From contig UEIJ01000023.1 in assembly GCA_900470195.1 (NCBI GenBank), forward strand, positions 310,001-374,000: a stretch of DNA of 64,000 bases, read 5' to 3'. Shown piece by piece: positions 1-8,199 of this stretch (positions within the stretch are counted from its first letter, which is position 1; each line of letters opens with the position of its first letter). This DNA comes from Hyphomicrobiales bacterium. Its GTDB lineage: Bacteria; Pseudomonadota; Alphaproteobacteria; Rhizobiales; Rhizobiaceae. Both the position numbers and the translations under genes were made by a program. The notes beneath the pieces were generated by a model. That model made no database searches, was not told the origin of the DNA, and was given only the letters and a program-made list of their open reading frames with translations.

Positions 1-219
1 CTCGATATTGTTGTCGCGATAGGCCGCTTCAGGACGCAGAACCAGACCGCCGCCTTCAGGTGCTTTCAGATAGGACTTGGATAGTGGTGGCTTATGATAG
101 GGAATATCGGTTTCGTCGTTGATGAGAACGATTTCTCCCGCATAGCCTTCCTGACGAAGACTGATAGCGGCCTGTGAGCCGGCATGACCAGCCCCAATTA
201 TAATGCATCTGTCGTCCAT
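1..219 (-). CDS. FAD-dependent ferredoxin reductase, N-terminal part (cut by window edge)
   Basis: Only the first 73 codons are present; the gene runs off the left edge. The protein starts MDDRCIIIGAGHAGSQAA, a GxGxxG dinucleotide-binding fold for FAD at the very N-terminus, followed by YHKPPLSKSYL near residues 40-50. That motif is typical of the NAD(P)H:ferredoxin/rubredoxin/putidaredoxin reductases that feed Rieske and P450 oxygenases. A good GGAGG ribosome site lies just upstream of the ATG. It is divergent from the creatininase operon, and the 14-bp operator palindrome at 333-346 lies between them, so it may share that regulation. No oxygenase partner is visible here. Family call is firm; electron partner unknown. 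Confidence 0.85.
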   Translation of the reverse strand, partial: MDDRCIIIGAGHAGSQAAISLRQEGYAGEIVLINDETDIPYHKPPLSKSYLKAPEGGGLVLRPEAAYRDNNIE

Positions 220-332
220 AGGACCTCCGGAAATTTCCGCTTAGCATAACGCTTCGCGTCCCGCTGCGTGACTGAACAGCCACGGATTCACACCTTAATT
301 GCACGCAATATGCATATTTTAAACATTTAGTT

Positions 333-346
333 TGACCGATCGGTCA
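333..346. promoter_or_regulatory. Perfect 14-bp palindrome, probable operator of the RutR-like TetR regulator
   Basis: TGACCGATCGGTCA is its own reverse complement and is preceded by TT. The E. coli RutR site is TTGACCA-NN-TGGTCAA, so the half-sites TTGACC and GGTCA match. The site lies between the divergent reductase (start 219) and the operon beginning at 464, whose last gene encodes a RutR-like protein. Assignment is inference from site shape and neighbourhood. Confidence 0.65.
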
Positions 347-382
347 GATTGTTTAGTAGGATGCACTAAATCTGGTTTGACG

Positions 383-425
383 CGCATCTTGTTCCGAAAA
401 CCGTTTCACACTTTTCGGGATGCGC
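383..425. repeat. Rhizobiales-type dispersed palindromic repeat
   Basis: The right arm TTTTCGGGATGCG (412-424) is complementary to the left-hand blocks CGCATC and CCGAAAA (383-400), which are separated by a five-base insertion. The sequence resembles the short intergenic palindromes scattered through Brucella and rhizobial genomes. It lies between the operator palindrome and the operon start, so it is probably transcribed in the leader and could fold there. Confidence 0.6.
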
Positions 426-463
426 TCTAACGCCCTTGGCCCGAGCGTGTAGGAGTTGCAGTC

Positions 464-1264
464 TTGAAACGATATTGGTCCGATTATACGAGCGAGGCAT
501 TCTCCCGCCTCGATCGTGAGAAGCTCGTGGCGGTTCTGCCCGTCGGCGCAATTGAACAGCACGGTCCCCACCTGCCCTTGGCGGTCGATGCCGCCATTGT
601 CGATGGCATGGTGAAGGAAACAATCGGCCGCCTTCCGGAAACAAGCCACGCGCTTTTCCTGCCGACGCAAGCCATCGGCAAGAGCAACGAACACAGCCTT
701 TATCCTGGCACGCTGACGTTCTCAGCAGAGACCATCATTCGCATGTGGTGCGAGATCGGCGCTTGCGTAGCAGCAAGCGGTGTCCGCAAGATGGCGCTGC
801 TCAACAGCCATGGGGGCCAGATCAGTGTCATGGATATTGTGGCGCGAGAGCTTCGTATCCGTCACAACATGATGGTGGTAAGCATTAACTGGTTCGGTCT
901 TGGAATGCCGGAAGGCGTGTACAGCGACCACGACCTGAAGCACGGCATTCATGCCGGTGACATGGAAACCTCGGTGATGCTGGAAATGCACCCCGAACTC
1001 GTTGATATGTCGAAAGCACAGGATTTCCGCACACTTACGGAAACTTTTGCGAGTGACTTCAAGCATCTTTCGCTGAGCGGAGGCGCCAAGCCCGCTTGGC
1101 AGATCCAGGATATCAATCCTTATGGCGCCGCTGGCGATGCGACGCTCGCGACAGCCCAGAAGGGGCGAGCGACCATTGATTTTGCTGCCGAGCAACTGGT
1201 TGAGGTTCTTGCGGAAATTGAACGAGCGCCGCTTTCCTGGCTCGACAACAAAACAGCCTGGTAA
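464..1264 (+). CDS. Creatininase-family amidohydrolase
   Basis: A 266-residue member of the creatininase/creatinine amidohydrolase family, metal-dependent hydrolases that open cyclic amides. The metal-site signature is intact: E31, H33 and D42 in the EQHGPHLPLAVD stretch, NSHGG at 114-118, and HAGDMETS at 163-170 with E168. There is no signal peptide, so it acts in the cytoplasm. It is the first gene of an operon with an ABC importer, a deaminase-like amidohydrolase and an FAD oxidase; the next gene starts 5 bases downstream. The substrate is probably a cyclic amide or lactam made or imported by this operon, but creatinine itself is not shown. Other family members act on formamides, so the exact reaction is open. 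Confidence 0.85.
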   Translation: MKRYWSDYTSEAFSRLDREKLVAVLPVGAIEQHGPHLPLAVDAAIVDGMVKETIGRLPETSHALFLPTQAIGKSNEHSLYPGTLTFSAETIIRMWCEIGACVAASGVRKMALLNSHGGQISVMDIVARELRIRHNMMVVSINWFGLGMPEGVYSDHDLKHGIHAGDMETSVMLEMHPELVDMSKAQDFRTLTETFASDFKHLSLSGGAKPAWQIQDINPYGAAGDATLATAQKGRATIDFAAEQLVEVLAEIERAPLSWLDNKTAW

Positions 1265-1269
1265 GGATT

Positions 1270-2079
1270 ATGAGCGTGGCCCCCAACTCGCAAGCTCCAT
1301 CCTCCCTGATCGATATAGACGGCGTCTATAAGCAATACGGCACTGGTGTAATGGCCGTGAGCGACATGTCGCTCAAGATCGACCAAGGCCAGTTTGTCAG
1401 CTTTCTCGGGCCCTCGGGCTGCGGCAAGAGCACGGCGTTGCGCATGATTGCCGGCCTGGAATCAATTTCCGCCGGTGAAATCCGCGTCAACGGCCATGCT
1501 CCCGGCAAGGGTCCCATCGGGGCGCAAGACATCGGTTTCGTATTTCAGGAGCCGACCCTGATGCCGTGGGCCAGCGTTTTCGACAATGTTTATTTGCCTC
1601 TGCGTCTGTCCGGCATTGCCCGCAAGGAAGCAACCCCGCGCGTCGAAGAAGCTTTGGCACAGGTTGGCCTGTCGCGCTTTGCTAAGGCATTTCCGCGGGA
1701 GCTGTCCGGAGGGATGAAAATGCGCGTTTCCATCGCTCGCGCGCTGGTTACGCGTCCGCGTCTTCTCCTGATGGACGAACCCTTTGCAGCGCTGGACGAA
1801 ATGACGCGCTTCAAGCTCAACAACGACGTGCTGCGTCTTTGGCAGGACCACGGCCTGACGGTGATTTTTGTCACCCACAGCGTTTATGAGTCGGTTTATC
1901 TGTCCAACCGCGTGGTGGTGATGGCCGCCAGACCGGGCCGCGTGGTGGCCGACATACCGATCATCGGACCTTACCCGCGCGCCGAAAACTACCGCACGAC
2001 CGACGCCTACGCAAAATATTGCGCCAAGGTATCCGACGCGCTGACCGCGACACTTTCCTCCGAAGATATCGATCATTGA
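1270..2079 (+). CDS. ABC transporter ATPase, SsuB/TauB/NitT type
   Basis: A 269-residue ATPase of an importer for small organic nitrogen or sulfur compounds. Walker [10 protein letters not shown] is at 47-55, the Q-loop has the FQEPTLMPW form typical of the nitrate/sulfonate/taurine class, the signature is LSGGM near residue 145, Walker B LLMDEP is near 170, and the switch histidine is in FVTHSV. It follows the creatininase gene by 5 bases and precedes its permease gene by 10, so the three are co-transcribed. With the permease at 2090 and the binding protein at 5520 it forms a complete SsuABC-like importer. Substrate is inferred to be the heterocycle handled by the neighbouring enzymes. Confidence 0.93.
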   Translation: MSVAPNSQAPSSLIDIDGVYKQYGTGVMAVSDMSLKIDQGQFVSFLGPSGCGKSTALRMIAGLESISAGEIRVNGHAPGKGPIGAQDIGFVFQEPTLMPWASVFDNVYLPLRLSGIARKEATPRVEEALAQVGLSRFAKAFPRELSGGMKMRVSIARALVTRPRLLLMDEPFAALDEMTRFKLNNDVLRLWQDHGLTVIFVTHSVYESVYLSNRVVVMAARPGRVVADIPIIGPYPRAENYRTTDAYAKYCAKVSDALTATLSSEDIDH

Positions 2080-2089
2080 GGACGGGACG

Positions 2090-2932
2090 ATGAATCCGAC
2101 ACAAGCCGAACTGCCTGTCCTGAATGTAGAACAGGATCGTCTCGCCCGGCGCGAGCGCATCTTGCGCATTGTCATGCCAACGCTGGCAATCATGATTGCC
2201 CTTGGCATATGGGAAGGTCTCGTCCGTTATTATCAGGTGCCGCATTACCTGATCCCCGCACCTTCGTTGGTTGCACAGACGCTCGTAAAGGACGGGCCTT
2301 CGCTAATGGCATCCATGTGGTTTACGATCAAGCTGACCTTGATCTCGCTCGGCTGCGCAATTATCGGCGGCATTCTGCTCGGCATGATTTTCGCCCTGTC
2401 TCGCCCCATCGAAATGGCATTCTTTCCTTTCGCCGTTATCCTTCAGGTAACGCCGGTAATCGCTATCGCGCCGCTGATCCTCATATATGTGCGTGATACG
2501 TTTTCCGCTCTGCTGATCTGCGCATGGATAGTGGCGTTCTTCCCGATCCTGTCCAATACGGTGATCGGTTTGCGCAGCGCCGATCATAACCTGCGCGATC
2601 TGTTCAGGCTCTATCGCGCTTCGCCATGGCAGCGCCTGCGCTATCTGCTGGCGCCAAGCGCATTGCCTTATTTCATGGCCGCCCTGAAAATCGCCGGGGG
2701 CCTCTCGCTGATCGGCGCGGTTGTCGCTGAGTTTGTTGCCGGCACGGCGGGCCAGAGCACAGGCCTTGCCTCGCGCATTCTGGAATCGAGCTTCCGCAAT
2801 GAAATTCCGCGCATGTTTGCGGCCCTCTTCCTTGTATCACTGCTCGGCATCGTAATCTTTCTGGTGACAAGCTGGCTGTCGCGCCTCGTCCTCGGACGTT
2901 GGCACGAAAGCGAAATACGCCGTGAGCGCTAA
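2090..2932 (+). CDS. ABC transporter permease, SsuC/TauC type
   Basis: A 280-residue inner-membrane permease with about six hydrophobic segments, beginning with one near residues 25-45. The cytoplasmic coupling loop reads near FRLYRASPWQRLRYLLAPSALP, the usual EAA-type loop of the sulfonate/nitrate/taurine permeases. The LxxPAPS motif after the first helix (here LIPAPS) is also typical of this family. The end overlaps the next gene's GTG start by 11 bases, indicating translational coupling. It pairs with the ATPase at 1270 and the periplasmic protein at 5520. Confidence 0.92.
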   Translation: MNPTQAELPVLNVEQDRLARRERILRIVMPTLAIMIALGIWEGLVRYYQVPHYLIPAPSLVAQTLVKDGPSLMASMWFTIKLTLISLGCAIIGGILLGMIFALSRPIEMAFFPFAVILQVTPVIAIAPLILIYVRDTFSALLICAWIVAFFPILSNTVIGLRSADHNLRDLFRLYRASPWQRLRYLLAPSALPYFMAALKIAGGLSLIGAVVAEFVAGTAGQSTGLASRILESSFRNEIPRMFAALFLVSLLGIVIFLVTSWLSRLVLGRWHESEIRRER

Positions 2933-4127
2933 AATGCTGACCGGCGTCACCATAGCCGGACTTTCCGGACGCCACGACATCGAGATCAAAGGTGATCGCA
3001 TCGCCTCGCTCGTGCCGTCGCAGTCAGCGGGTGGCGGACTTATCACCCCGCTTTTCGCAGACGTCCATGTTCATCTCGACAAAACCCTCACGATCCAGCG
3101 CATCGCAGAAAATGGCAGCGCCAAAGTGGATTGCCTGTTCGACGCAATTGACCTGATGAACACCGATCGGAAGAACTGGAGCGAGGCGGATATTCGCGCC
3201 CGCGCCAGTAAAGGCCTAAAAGCTGCGTTCGAACAAGGCGTCGGGGCGATGCGCAGCCACGTTGACTGGACGACCCCGGAACTGCCTGCAGCATGGCCTG
3301 TTCTGAATGAGTTGCGCGAAGAGTGGAAAGGCCGGATCGATCTTCAGCTGGCGGCACTTGTCCATGGCGATCTAGTGCTTGATGCCGGTTCACAAATCGC
3401 GACCCGCATTGCAAAAGACGGTGGCGTCTTTGGCGCGTTCTTCTATCGCAATGCCGATCTTGAAGACAAAATCGAAGAGATGTTCCGCCTTGCCGTGCAG
3501 CATGATCTCAACCTCGACTTCCATGTCGATGAAGGTCTGGATGTGGAAGCGGACGGCTTTTCGCTGATCATATCGGCAACCAGACGATATGGCATGGGTG
3601 GCCGGGTATTATGCGGCCACGCCTGCTCCCTGTCACTGCGTGGACCCGATGAACTCCAGCGCACCCTTCATGCCGCTGCAGATGCAGGCACGGCACTCGT
3701 TTCGCTACCCACGACAAATCTCTATCTTCAGGACAGGCTTGGAGGAAAATCCCCGCGTCTGCGCGGTGTTGCACCGCTGAAAGAAGCGCGCCGGGCAGGC
3801 ATGGATGTCATGCTCGGTTCCGACAATGTCCGGGACGCTTTCTATCCTTATGGCGATTACGATCCGCTCGCCATACTTCGTCTCGCAGCCCCAGCCTGCC
3901 ACCTTGAGCCGGATGAATGGCTCGACAGTATCACTACCCTGCCCGCCCGGCTTATCGCCGGCGAGCGCGTCCAACCCCCGCAGGTGGGCGACTCGGCCAG
4001 CTTTATCTGGCACGATGCCGAAGACCTGAACGATCTTATCAGCCGCCCGCAGGCACGTCGCATCGTCTGGCGCAATGGCATCGCACAACCCAACTCAACA
4101 GGCCAAATCATCGGGAGTTCCACATGA
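2922..4127 (+). CDS. Cytosine-deaminase-like metal-dependent amidohydrolase
   Basis: A 401-residue amidohydrolase-superfamily enzyme close to cytosine deaminase and isopropylammelide hydrolase. The metal ligands are visible: HVHLDK at 49-54 (two His), FHVDEG in mid-protein, CGHAC further on, and the catalytic Asp in LGSDNVRD followed by FYPYGDYD, all characteristic of CodA-like enzymes. The likely reaction is hydrolytic removal of ammonia or an amine from a ring carbon. The GTG start at 2922 overlaps the permease gene; an ATG at 2934 is an alternative four codons in. The stop overlaps the next start (ATGA). Context with a RutR-like regulator favours a pyrimidine-like or imidazole-like substrate, but this is inference. 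Confidence 0.85.
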   Translation: MSAKMLTGVTIAGLSGRHDIEIKGDRIASLVPSQSAGGGLITPLFADVHVHLDKTLTIQRIAENGSAKVDCLFDAIDLMNTDRKNWSEADIRARASKGLKAAFEQGVGAMRSHVDWTTPELPAAWPVLNELREEWKGRIDLQLAALVHGDLVLDAGSQIATRIAKDGGVFGAFFYRNADLEDKIEEMFRLAVQHDLNLDFHVDEGLDVEADGFSLIISATRRYGMGGRVLCGHACSLSLRGPDELQRTLHAAADAGTALVSLPTTNLYLQDRLGGKSPRLRGVAPLKEARRAGMDVMLGSDNVRDAFYPYGDYDPLAILRLAAPACHLEPDEWLDSITTLPARLIAGERVQPPQVGDSASFIWHDAEDLNDLISRPQARRIVWRNGIAQPNSTGQIIGSST

Positions 4128-5503
4128 ATTCTGCCGCTCCACAGCGCATCTATGACTGGGCCGCATTCCGCGCCGAAATCGATGGCATCCGCATTTATGA
4201 TGATCCAAAGCAGGTCGAACTGCGCTCTCGGGATTATTTCTGGTATAGCCCCATTCTGACCGAGGATATCGGCCATTATGTTGGTGATCTCGTCGTCATT
4301 CCGAAGGATCAGGACGAAGTGCGCCGCGTTGCTGCTGCCGCCGCGAAACTGCGCATCCCGATCACCGTTCGCGGTGGCGGCACCGGCAATTACGGCCAGT
4401 GCGTTCCGCTTGAAGGCGGCATCATTCTGGACATGACCAAGATCGACCGCATCATCGCAATCGAACCCGGCAAGGTTCGCGTCGAAGGTGGCGCTCGCAT
4501 TTCGCGCCTTGACGATGCCGTGCGCGAGACCGGACAGGAATTGCTGATGTATCCGTCCACACGCCGCATCGCCACGATTGGCGGCTTTTTCTCTGGCGGC
4601 TCCGGCGGCATCGGTTCGCTGCGCCACGGCATGCTGCGCGACGACGGCAATGTCTATTCCGTAAAGGTTCTCACTGTCGAGCCGGAACCGAAGGTCATCG
4701 AATTGACCGGGCGCGACATTCATAAAGTCCAGCATGCCTATGGCACCAACGGCATCATTCTGGAACTGGAAATCGGTCTCACCAAATCGACTGACTGGAT
4801 ACATACCGCTGCCTTGTTCGACAGTTACGAGGCAACGCTCAACTTCTGCCTCAAGGCATTGGAAGACAATCTCGACTGCTATCTGCTGACAACGGTAGAC
4901 CGGCGTTTTGCACGCTTCTATACCAAGTTCGGTGATCTCTTCCCGTCCGACAGGGATGCGGTTTTCGCCATGATCGCACCGGAGGAAATGGCCCGCTTCG
5001 AAGCGCTCGCGGCCGAATTCGGCGGCAGGGTTTCCTTCGCCATGACACTGGATGAGCTGCACAAGAACGGATTGCAGCCCGCTTATGAGTGTGGCTGGAA
5101 CCACACAACCTTGCAGGCGCTGAAAGCCGAGGAAGGCTGGACGTATCTTCAGGTCGCCTATCCGCGTCCTTTCGACGTGAATGTGGTGATACGCCAGATC
5201 GAGCGCTATGGTGAGACGCAGTACATGCATCACGAAATGGCCAGGCTTGAAGGCGAAGTGCAGATTTTCGCGCTTCCGCTTGTCCGCTTTGAAGGTCGTG
5301 ACGAGATGTACCGTCTGATCAAGGAACTGGAGCAGCTTGATGGCTGCGACATCTACGATCCTCATGCCTACACCATCGAGGATGGCGGCATGAAGGAGAT
5401 CGACAGCGTTCAGATCGAATTCAAGAAACTGGCCGATCCATACGGCCTTCTCAATCCGGGTAAAACACGCGGCTGGACCGCAGACATGGCTTTGACTGCT
5501 TAA
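4124..5503 (+). CDS. FAD-binding (PCMH/GlcD-type) oxidoreductase
   Basis: A 459-residue flavoprotein of the FAD-linked oxidase family that includes glycolate oxidase GlcD and vanillyl-alcohol oxidase. The PCMH-type FAD domain covers roughly residues 45-230, with VRGGGTGNYGQ and a GGFFSGGSGGIGSLRHG stretch. The C-terminus ends with the family-typical LLNPGKTRGW. The open frame extends further upstream, but the ATG at 4124 overlaps the preceding TGA and follows GGGAG, so I chose it. There is no signal peptide. It probably oxidises a hydroxyl or amine on the operon's substrate or product. No iron-sulfur partner is encoded nearby, so oxygen or a soluble carrier may be the acceptor. Confidence 0.85.
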   Translation: MNSAAPQRIYDWAAFRAEIDGIRIYDDPKQVELRSRDYFWYSPILTEDIGHYVGDLVVIPKDQDEVRRVAAAAAKLRIPITVRGGGTGNYGQCVPLEGGIILDMTKIDRIIAIEPGKVRVEGGARISRLDDAVRETGQELLMYPSTRRIATIGGFFSGGSGGIGSLRHGMLRDDGNVYSVKVLTVEPEPKVIELTGRDIHKVQHAYGTNGIILELEIGLTKSTDWIHTAALFDSYEATLNFCLKALEDNLDCYLLTTVDRRFARFYTKFGDLFPSDRDAVFAMIAPEEMARFEALAAEFGGRVSFAMTLDELHKNGLQPAYECGWNHTTLQALKAEEGWTYLQVAYPRPFDVNVVIRQIERYGETQYMHHEMARLEGEVQIFALPLVRFEGRDEMYRLIKELEQLDGCDIYDPHAYTIEDGGMKEIDSVQIEFKKLADPYGLLNPGKTRGWTADMALTA

Positions 5504-5519
5504 AACAAGGGGAACCAAT

Positions 5520-6530
5520 ATGAAAAAGACACTGGTTGCGGCGCTAGCCGCGCTTTCCATGGGGCTTTCCGCCCAGATGGCCTATGCGCTCGATAAGGTG
5601 ACGCTCGGCACCAACTGGCTGGCGCAGGCCGGTCACGGCGGGTTCTATCAGGCGGTAGCCGATGGCACCTATGAAAAATACGGACTTGATGTGCAAATCG
5701 ATATGGGAGGACCGCAGGTCAACAACCGCCCGATGCTTGCCGCAGGCCGTCTTGACTTCCTGCTGACGGGAAACCTGCTTTTGTCGTTCAATAATGTCGC
5801 CAACGGCGTCCCGACCACGGTTGTTGCTGCTTTCTACCAGAAAGACCCGCAGGCACTGATGGTGCATGAAGGTCAGTACAAGGATTTCAAGGACCTTGCC
5901 AATGCGCCGACCGTGCTGATGGGCAAGGACGCACAGTTTTCGTTCTGGCCGTGGCTGGTGAAGGAGTTCGGCTTCAAGGATGAGCAGCTCCGTCCCTATA
6001 ATTACAGCCTCGCCCAGTTCCTCAACGACAAGAAAGTCGTGCAGCAGGCTTATGCGACCGCCGAACCGATTTACGCCGAAAAGGAAGGGGCAAAGGTCAC
6101 GACTTATCTGCTTGCCGATTATGGCTACAGCACTTACGGCAACACGATAGAAACCCGCCAGGACCTGATCGAGAAGAACCCTGATCTGGTGCAGCGCTTC
6201 GTTAGCGCTTCGATCGAAGGCTGGACCAATTTCCTCTATGGCGACCGCAGCAAGGCCTATGATTTGATCCTGAAAGACAATCCGGACATGAGCAAGGAAA
6301 CGCTCGATGCGGAACTGGAGCGGATCAAGGGCCTCCAGCTCATCGACAGCGGCGACACGCTTGAAAAGGGGATCGGTGCCATTTCGATGGATCGCGTCAA
6401 GGCGTTTTACGAACTCGCTCGCAAGGCAGGAATCGTTAGCGGCGACGAACTCGACATGAGCAAGGTCGCGACCGATGCCTTCGTAAACAAGGGCGCGGGC
6501 CTCGACATCAAGAAGAAGTTGGGCCACTAA
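5520..6530 (+). CDS. Periplasmic substrate-binding protein, SsuA/NMT1-THI5-like
   Basis: A 336-residue secreted protein with a clear Sec signal (MKKTLVAALAALSMGLS..., cleavage after AYA near residue 23). The mature start KVTLGTNWLAQAGHGGFYQAVADG is typical of the NMT1/THI5-like binding proteins that bind thiamine pyrimidines, sulfonates, nitrate or aromatic acids. GGPQVNNRPML and DFLLTGN lines match the ligand cleft region of the fold. An AAGGGGAACC ribosome site precedes the ATG. It completes the ABC importer with 1270 and 2090. THI5-like proteins often bind pyrimidine rings, which fits the deaminase and the RutR-like regulator, but the ligand cannot be read from sequence. Confidence 0.9.
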   Translation: MKKTLVAALAALSMGLSAQMAYALDKVTLGTNWLAQAGHGGFYQAVADGTYEKYGLDVQIDMGGPQVNNRPMLAAGRLDFLLTGNLLLSFNNVANGVPTTVVAAFYQKDPQALMVHEGQYKDFKDLANAPTVLMGKDAQFSFWPWLVKEFGFKDEQLRPYNYSLAQFLNDKKVVQQAYATAEPIYAEKEGAKVTTYLLADYGYSTYGNTIETRQDLIEKNPDLVQRFVSASIEGWTNFLYGDRSKAYDLILKDNPDMSKETLDAELERIKGLQLIDSGDTLEKGIGAISMDRVKAFYELARKAGIVSGDELDMSKVATDAFVNKGAGLDIKKKLGH

Positions 6531-6556
6531 GTCCCTCCTAATCGCGGCAGATATGG

Positions 6557-7210
6557 ATGAACAATAGCGACGAGAATGAAGACGCCGAACTGACCGGACG
6601 GGACAAGGTTCTCGGACGCAGGCGGCGTATTCTCGGCGCAATCCGAGCTGCCGCGATCGACGAGTTTGCGGAGAAAGGCCTTGCGGGAGCGTCCACGCAG
6701 GGCATTGCACATCGTGCTGGCCTCACCAAGCCGCAACTGCACTACTATATCTCCAGCAAGGAAGAACTCTACGAGGATATCATCGTGTATATCCTTGACG
6801 AGTGGGAAGAAATTTTCCTCGGTGCCAATACCGAAAATGATCCGGCGAAGGTGATCCGGCAATATATCCGCGCCAAGCTCGAATATAGCCAGAAGAACCC
6901 CAAGGCTTCACGGCTTTTCACCACTGAAATCGCCAATGGTGCACCATATCTGAGCCGCCATTGGAAAAAACATGTCTCTGCGACCCACAATGCAGTGAAG
7001 CTTATCCAGTCATGGGTGGACGACGGTCGCATCAAGCCTGTCGATCCGCTGCTGTTTCAGATGCATATATGGGCTGTCACCCAGCACTATGCCGACTTTG
7101 AAGCGCAGGTTCGCAGCATGATGGAACTCGACAAAGACGAGCCGCTTGATCTCGAACGGATCGAGAAGGAAGTTTCGGCGCTGTTTCTGCGGGCCTGCGG
7201 GCTGGAATAA
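6557..7210 (+). CDS. RutR-like TetR-family transcriptional regulator
   Basis: A 217-residue repressor with a TetR helix-turn-helix at about residues 25-70 (FAEKGLAGASTQGIAHRAGL, then HYYISSKEELYED). The ligand-binding half contains YIRAKLEYSQKNPKASRLF, GAP and IWAVTQHYADF, closely resembling the corresponding stretches of E. coli RutR as I recall them. RutR senses uracil/thymine and controls pyrimidine breakdown. The gene follows the binding-protein gene by 26 bases and is probably the last gene of the operon. The TGACCGATCGGTCA palindrome at 333-346 has RutR-type half-sites, giving an autoregulated circuit. The effector is inferred to be pyrimidine-like. Confidence 0.85.
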   Translation: MNNSDENEDAELTGRDKVLGRRRRILGAIRAAAIDEFAEKGLAGASTQGIAHRAGLTKPQLHYYISSKEELYEDIIVYILDEWEEIFLGANTENDPAKVIRQYIRAKLEYSQKNPKASRLFTTEIANGAPYLSRHWKKHVSATHNAVKLIQSWVDDGRIKPVDPLLFQMHIWAVTQHYADFEAQVRSMMELDKDEPLDLERIEKEVSALFLRACGLE

Positions 7211-7230
7211 GACATCTGTTGAGAGCTTCG

Positions 7231-8073
7231 TCAGCGTAGCCCTTCAAGTTCAGCGATACGGGCGGCACTATCCCTTTCAAGCATTCTGGTCATTTCGCGA
7301 ATGACCGTTTCGGCAAGCACAAAGATTGCAGCCGACGAATCCCAGGCCGACGGCACGGCTGTTCGCCCCGCCAGAACATGCCGGGCCACGCGCGCAATCG
7401 GCGACAGCCACTGGTCGGTAACAAGAACAACCTCAACACCCCGCGACCGCGCCTTCTCGGCAAGTTGCAAAAGGCTGTCCTGATAACGGCGAATATCAAA
7501 GACCACCAGAACGTCACGCTTGCCCATGTCGAGAAGGCGGTCACGCCAGCCGCTCTCCTGCCCGCCAAGATGAAAGACCTGCGGGCGAATGACCGTCATG
7601 TGTGCGGCCATGTATTGCGCGATGGGATCGGTGAAGCGTCCGCCAATCAGGTAGATATTTCCCTTAGCGCCGCTCAAGGCTGACACAGCCTGCCTTAACT
7701 GCTTCTCGCCCAGATGCCGGAAACTCTCGCGGATATTCTCCAGCGTATGCTCGACCGCCGGATAGGCGGTGTCCGTCCTGATCCCCGGCTGTTCATTTCG
7801 ATGGTGTGGCGACTGCAATTGGGCGGCGAGTTCATCCTGTAACCGCGCCTGAAAATCGGGGTAGTTTTGAAATCCGAGCCTGTTTACAAAGCGAAGGATC
7901 GTCGGGGAGCTCACACCGGCCAGCGCGGAAAATTCCGCTACGGTTTTCAGTCCCAGGATCGGGTAATTGGCGATCAGTGTCTGCGCGGCGCTTCGCTCGC
8001 CCGCTGGCATCGTATCGATCCGCTCGTTGATCAGTTCCGCAACGCTTGCGTTCCCCGACGCTGATTTTTCCAT
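7231..8073 (-). CDS. RpiR-family transcriptional regulator (HTH-SIS)
   Basis: A 280-residue regulator with the two-part RpiR layout: an N-terminal HTH (about residues 10-80, with TVAEFSALAGVSSPTILRFVNRLGFQNY split across the recognition helix) and a SIS phosphosugar-type domain from about 125 to 260 (IYLIGGRFTD near the start). It is convergent with the TetR gene and divergent from the operon starting at 8200, which it most likely controls. Candidate binding sites are the two CAAATAATC repeats at 8112-8140. The SIS domain usually binds a sugar phosphate, but RpiR proteins next to amino-compound operons also occur, so the ligand is uncertain. Confidence 0.88.
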   Translation of the reverse strand: MEKSASGNASVAELINERIDTMPAGERSAAQTLIANYPILGLKTVAEFSALAGVSSPTILRFVNRLGFQNYPDFQARLQDELAAQLQSPHHRNEQPGIRTDTAYPAVEHTLENIRESFRHLGEKQLRQAVSALSGAKGNIYLIGGRFTDPIAQYMAAHMTVIRPQVFHLGGQESGWRDRLLDMGKRDVLVVFDIRRYQDSLLQLAEKARSRGVEVVLVTDQWLSPIARVARHVLAGRTAVPSAWDSSAAIFVLAETVIREMTRMLERDSAARIAELEGLR

Positions 8074-8107
8074 TCATTGGCTCTTTTTGAATTCGGCGAA
8101 ATTGTGT

Positions 8108-8136
8108 TTGACAAATAATCATAGGACGTATCAAAT
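8108..8136 (+). promoter_or_regulatory. Probable sigma-70-type promoter with overlapping direct repeats
   Basis: TTGACA (8108-8113) and TCAAAT (8131-8136) are 17 bases apart, upstream of the operon at 8200. Two exact copies of CAAATAATC (8112-8120 and 8132-8140), exactly 20 bases apart, overlap the -35 and -10 elements. That position would suit a repressor such as the divergently encoded RpiR protein. Confidence 0.5.
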
Positions 8137-8199
8137 AATCCGCAATAGCGCATAAACTGAAAAAACGTAACATAAGTTACAGCGCGGGGAACAAACGGA

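Noticed and set aside
3857-5560. A 567-codon open frame on the minus strand
   Set aside because: It is antisense to the deaminase-like and FAD oxidase genes, which have clear motifs. It has no recognisable domain and reflects high-GC codon bias.
8167-8180. GTAAC-N4-GTTAC dyad as the main RpiR operator
   Set aside because: Short and downstream of the promoter; the CAAATAATC repeats over the promoter are the better candidate, so it is only mentioned there.
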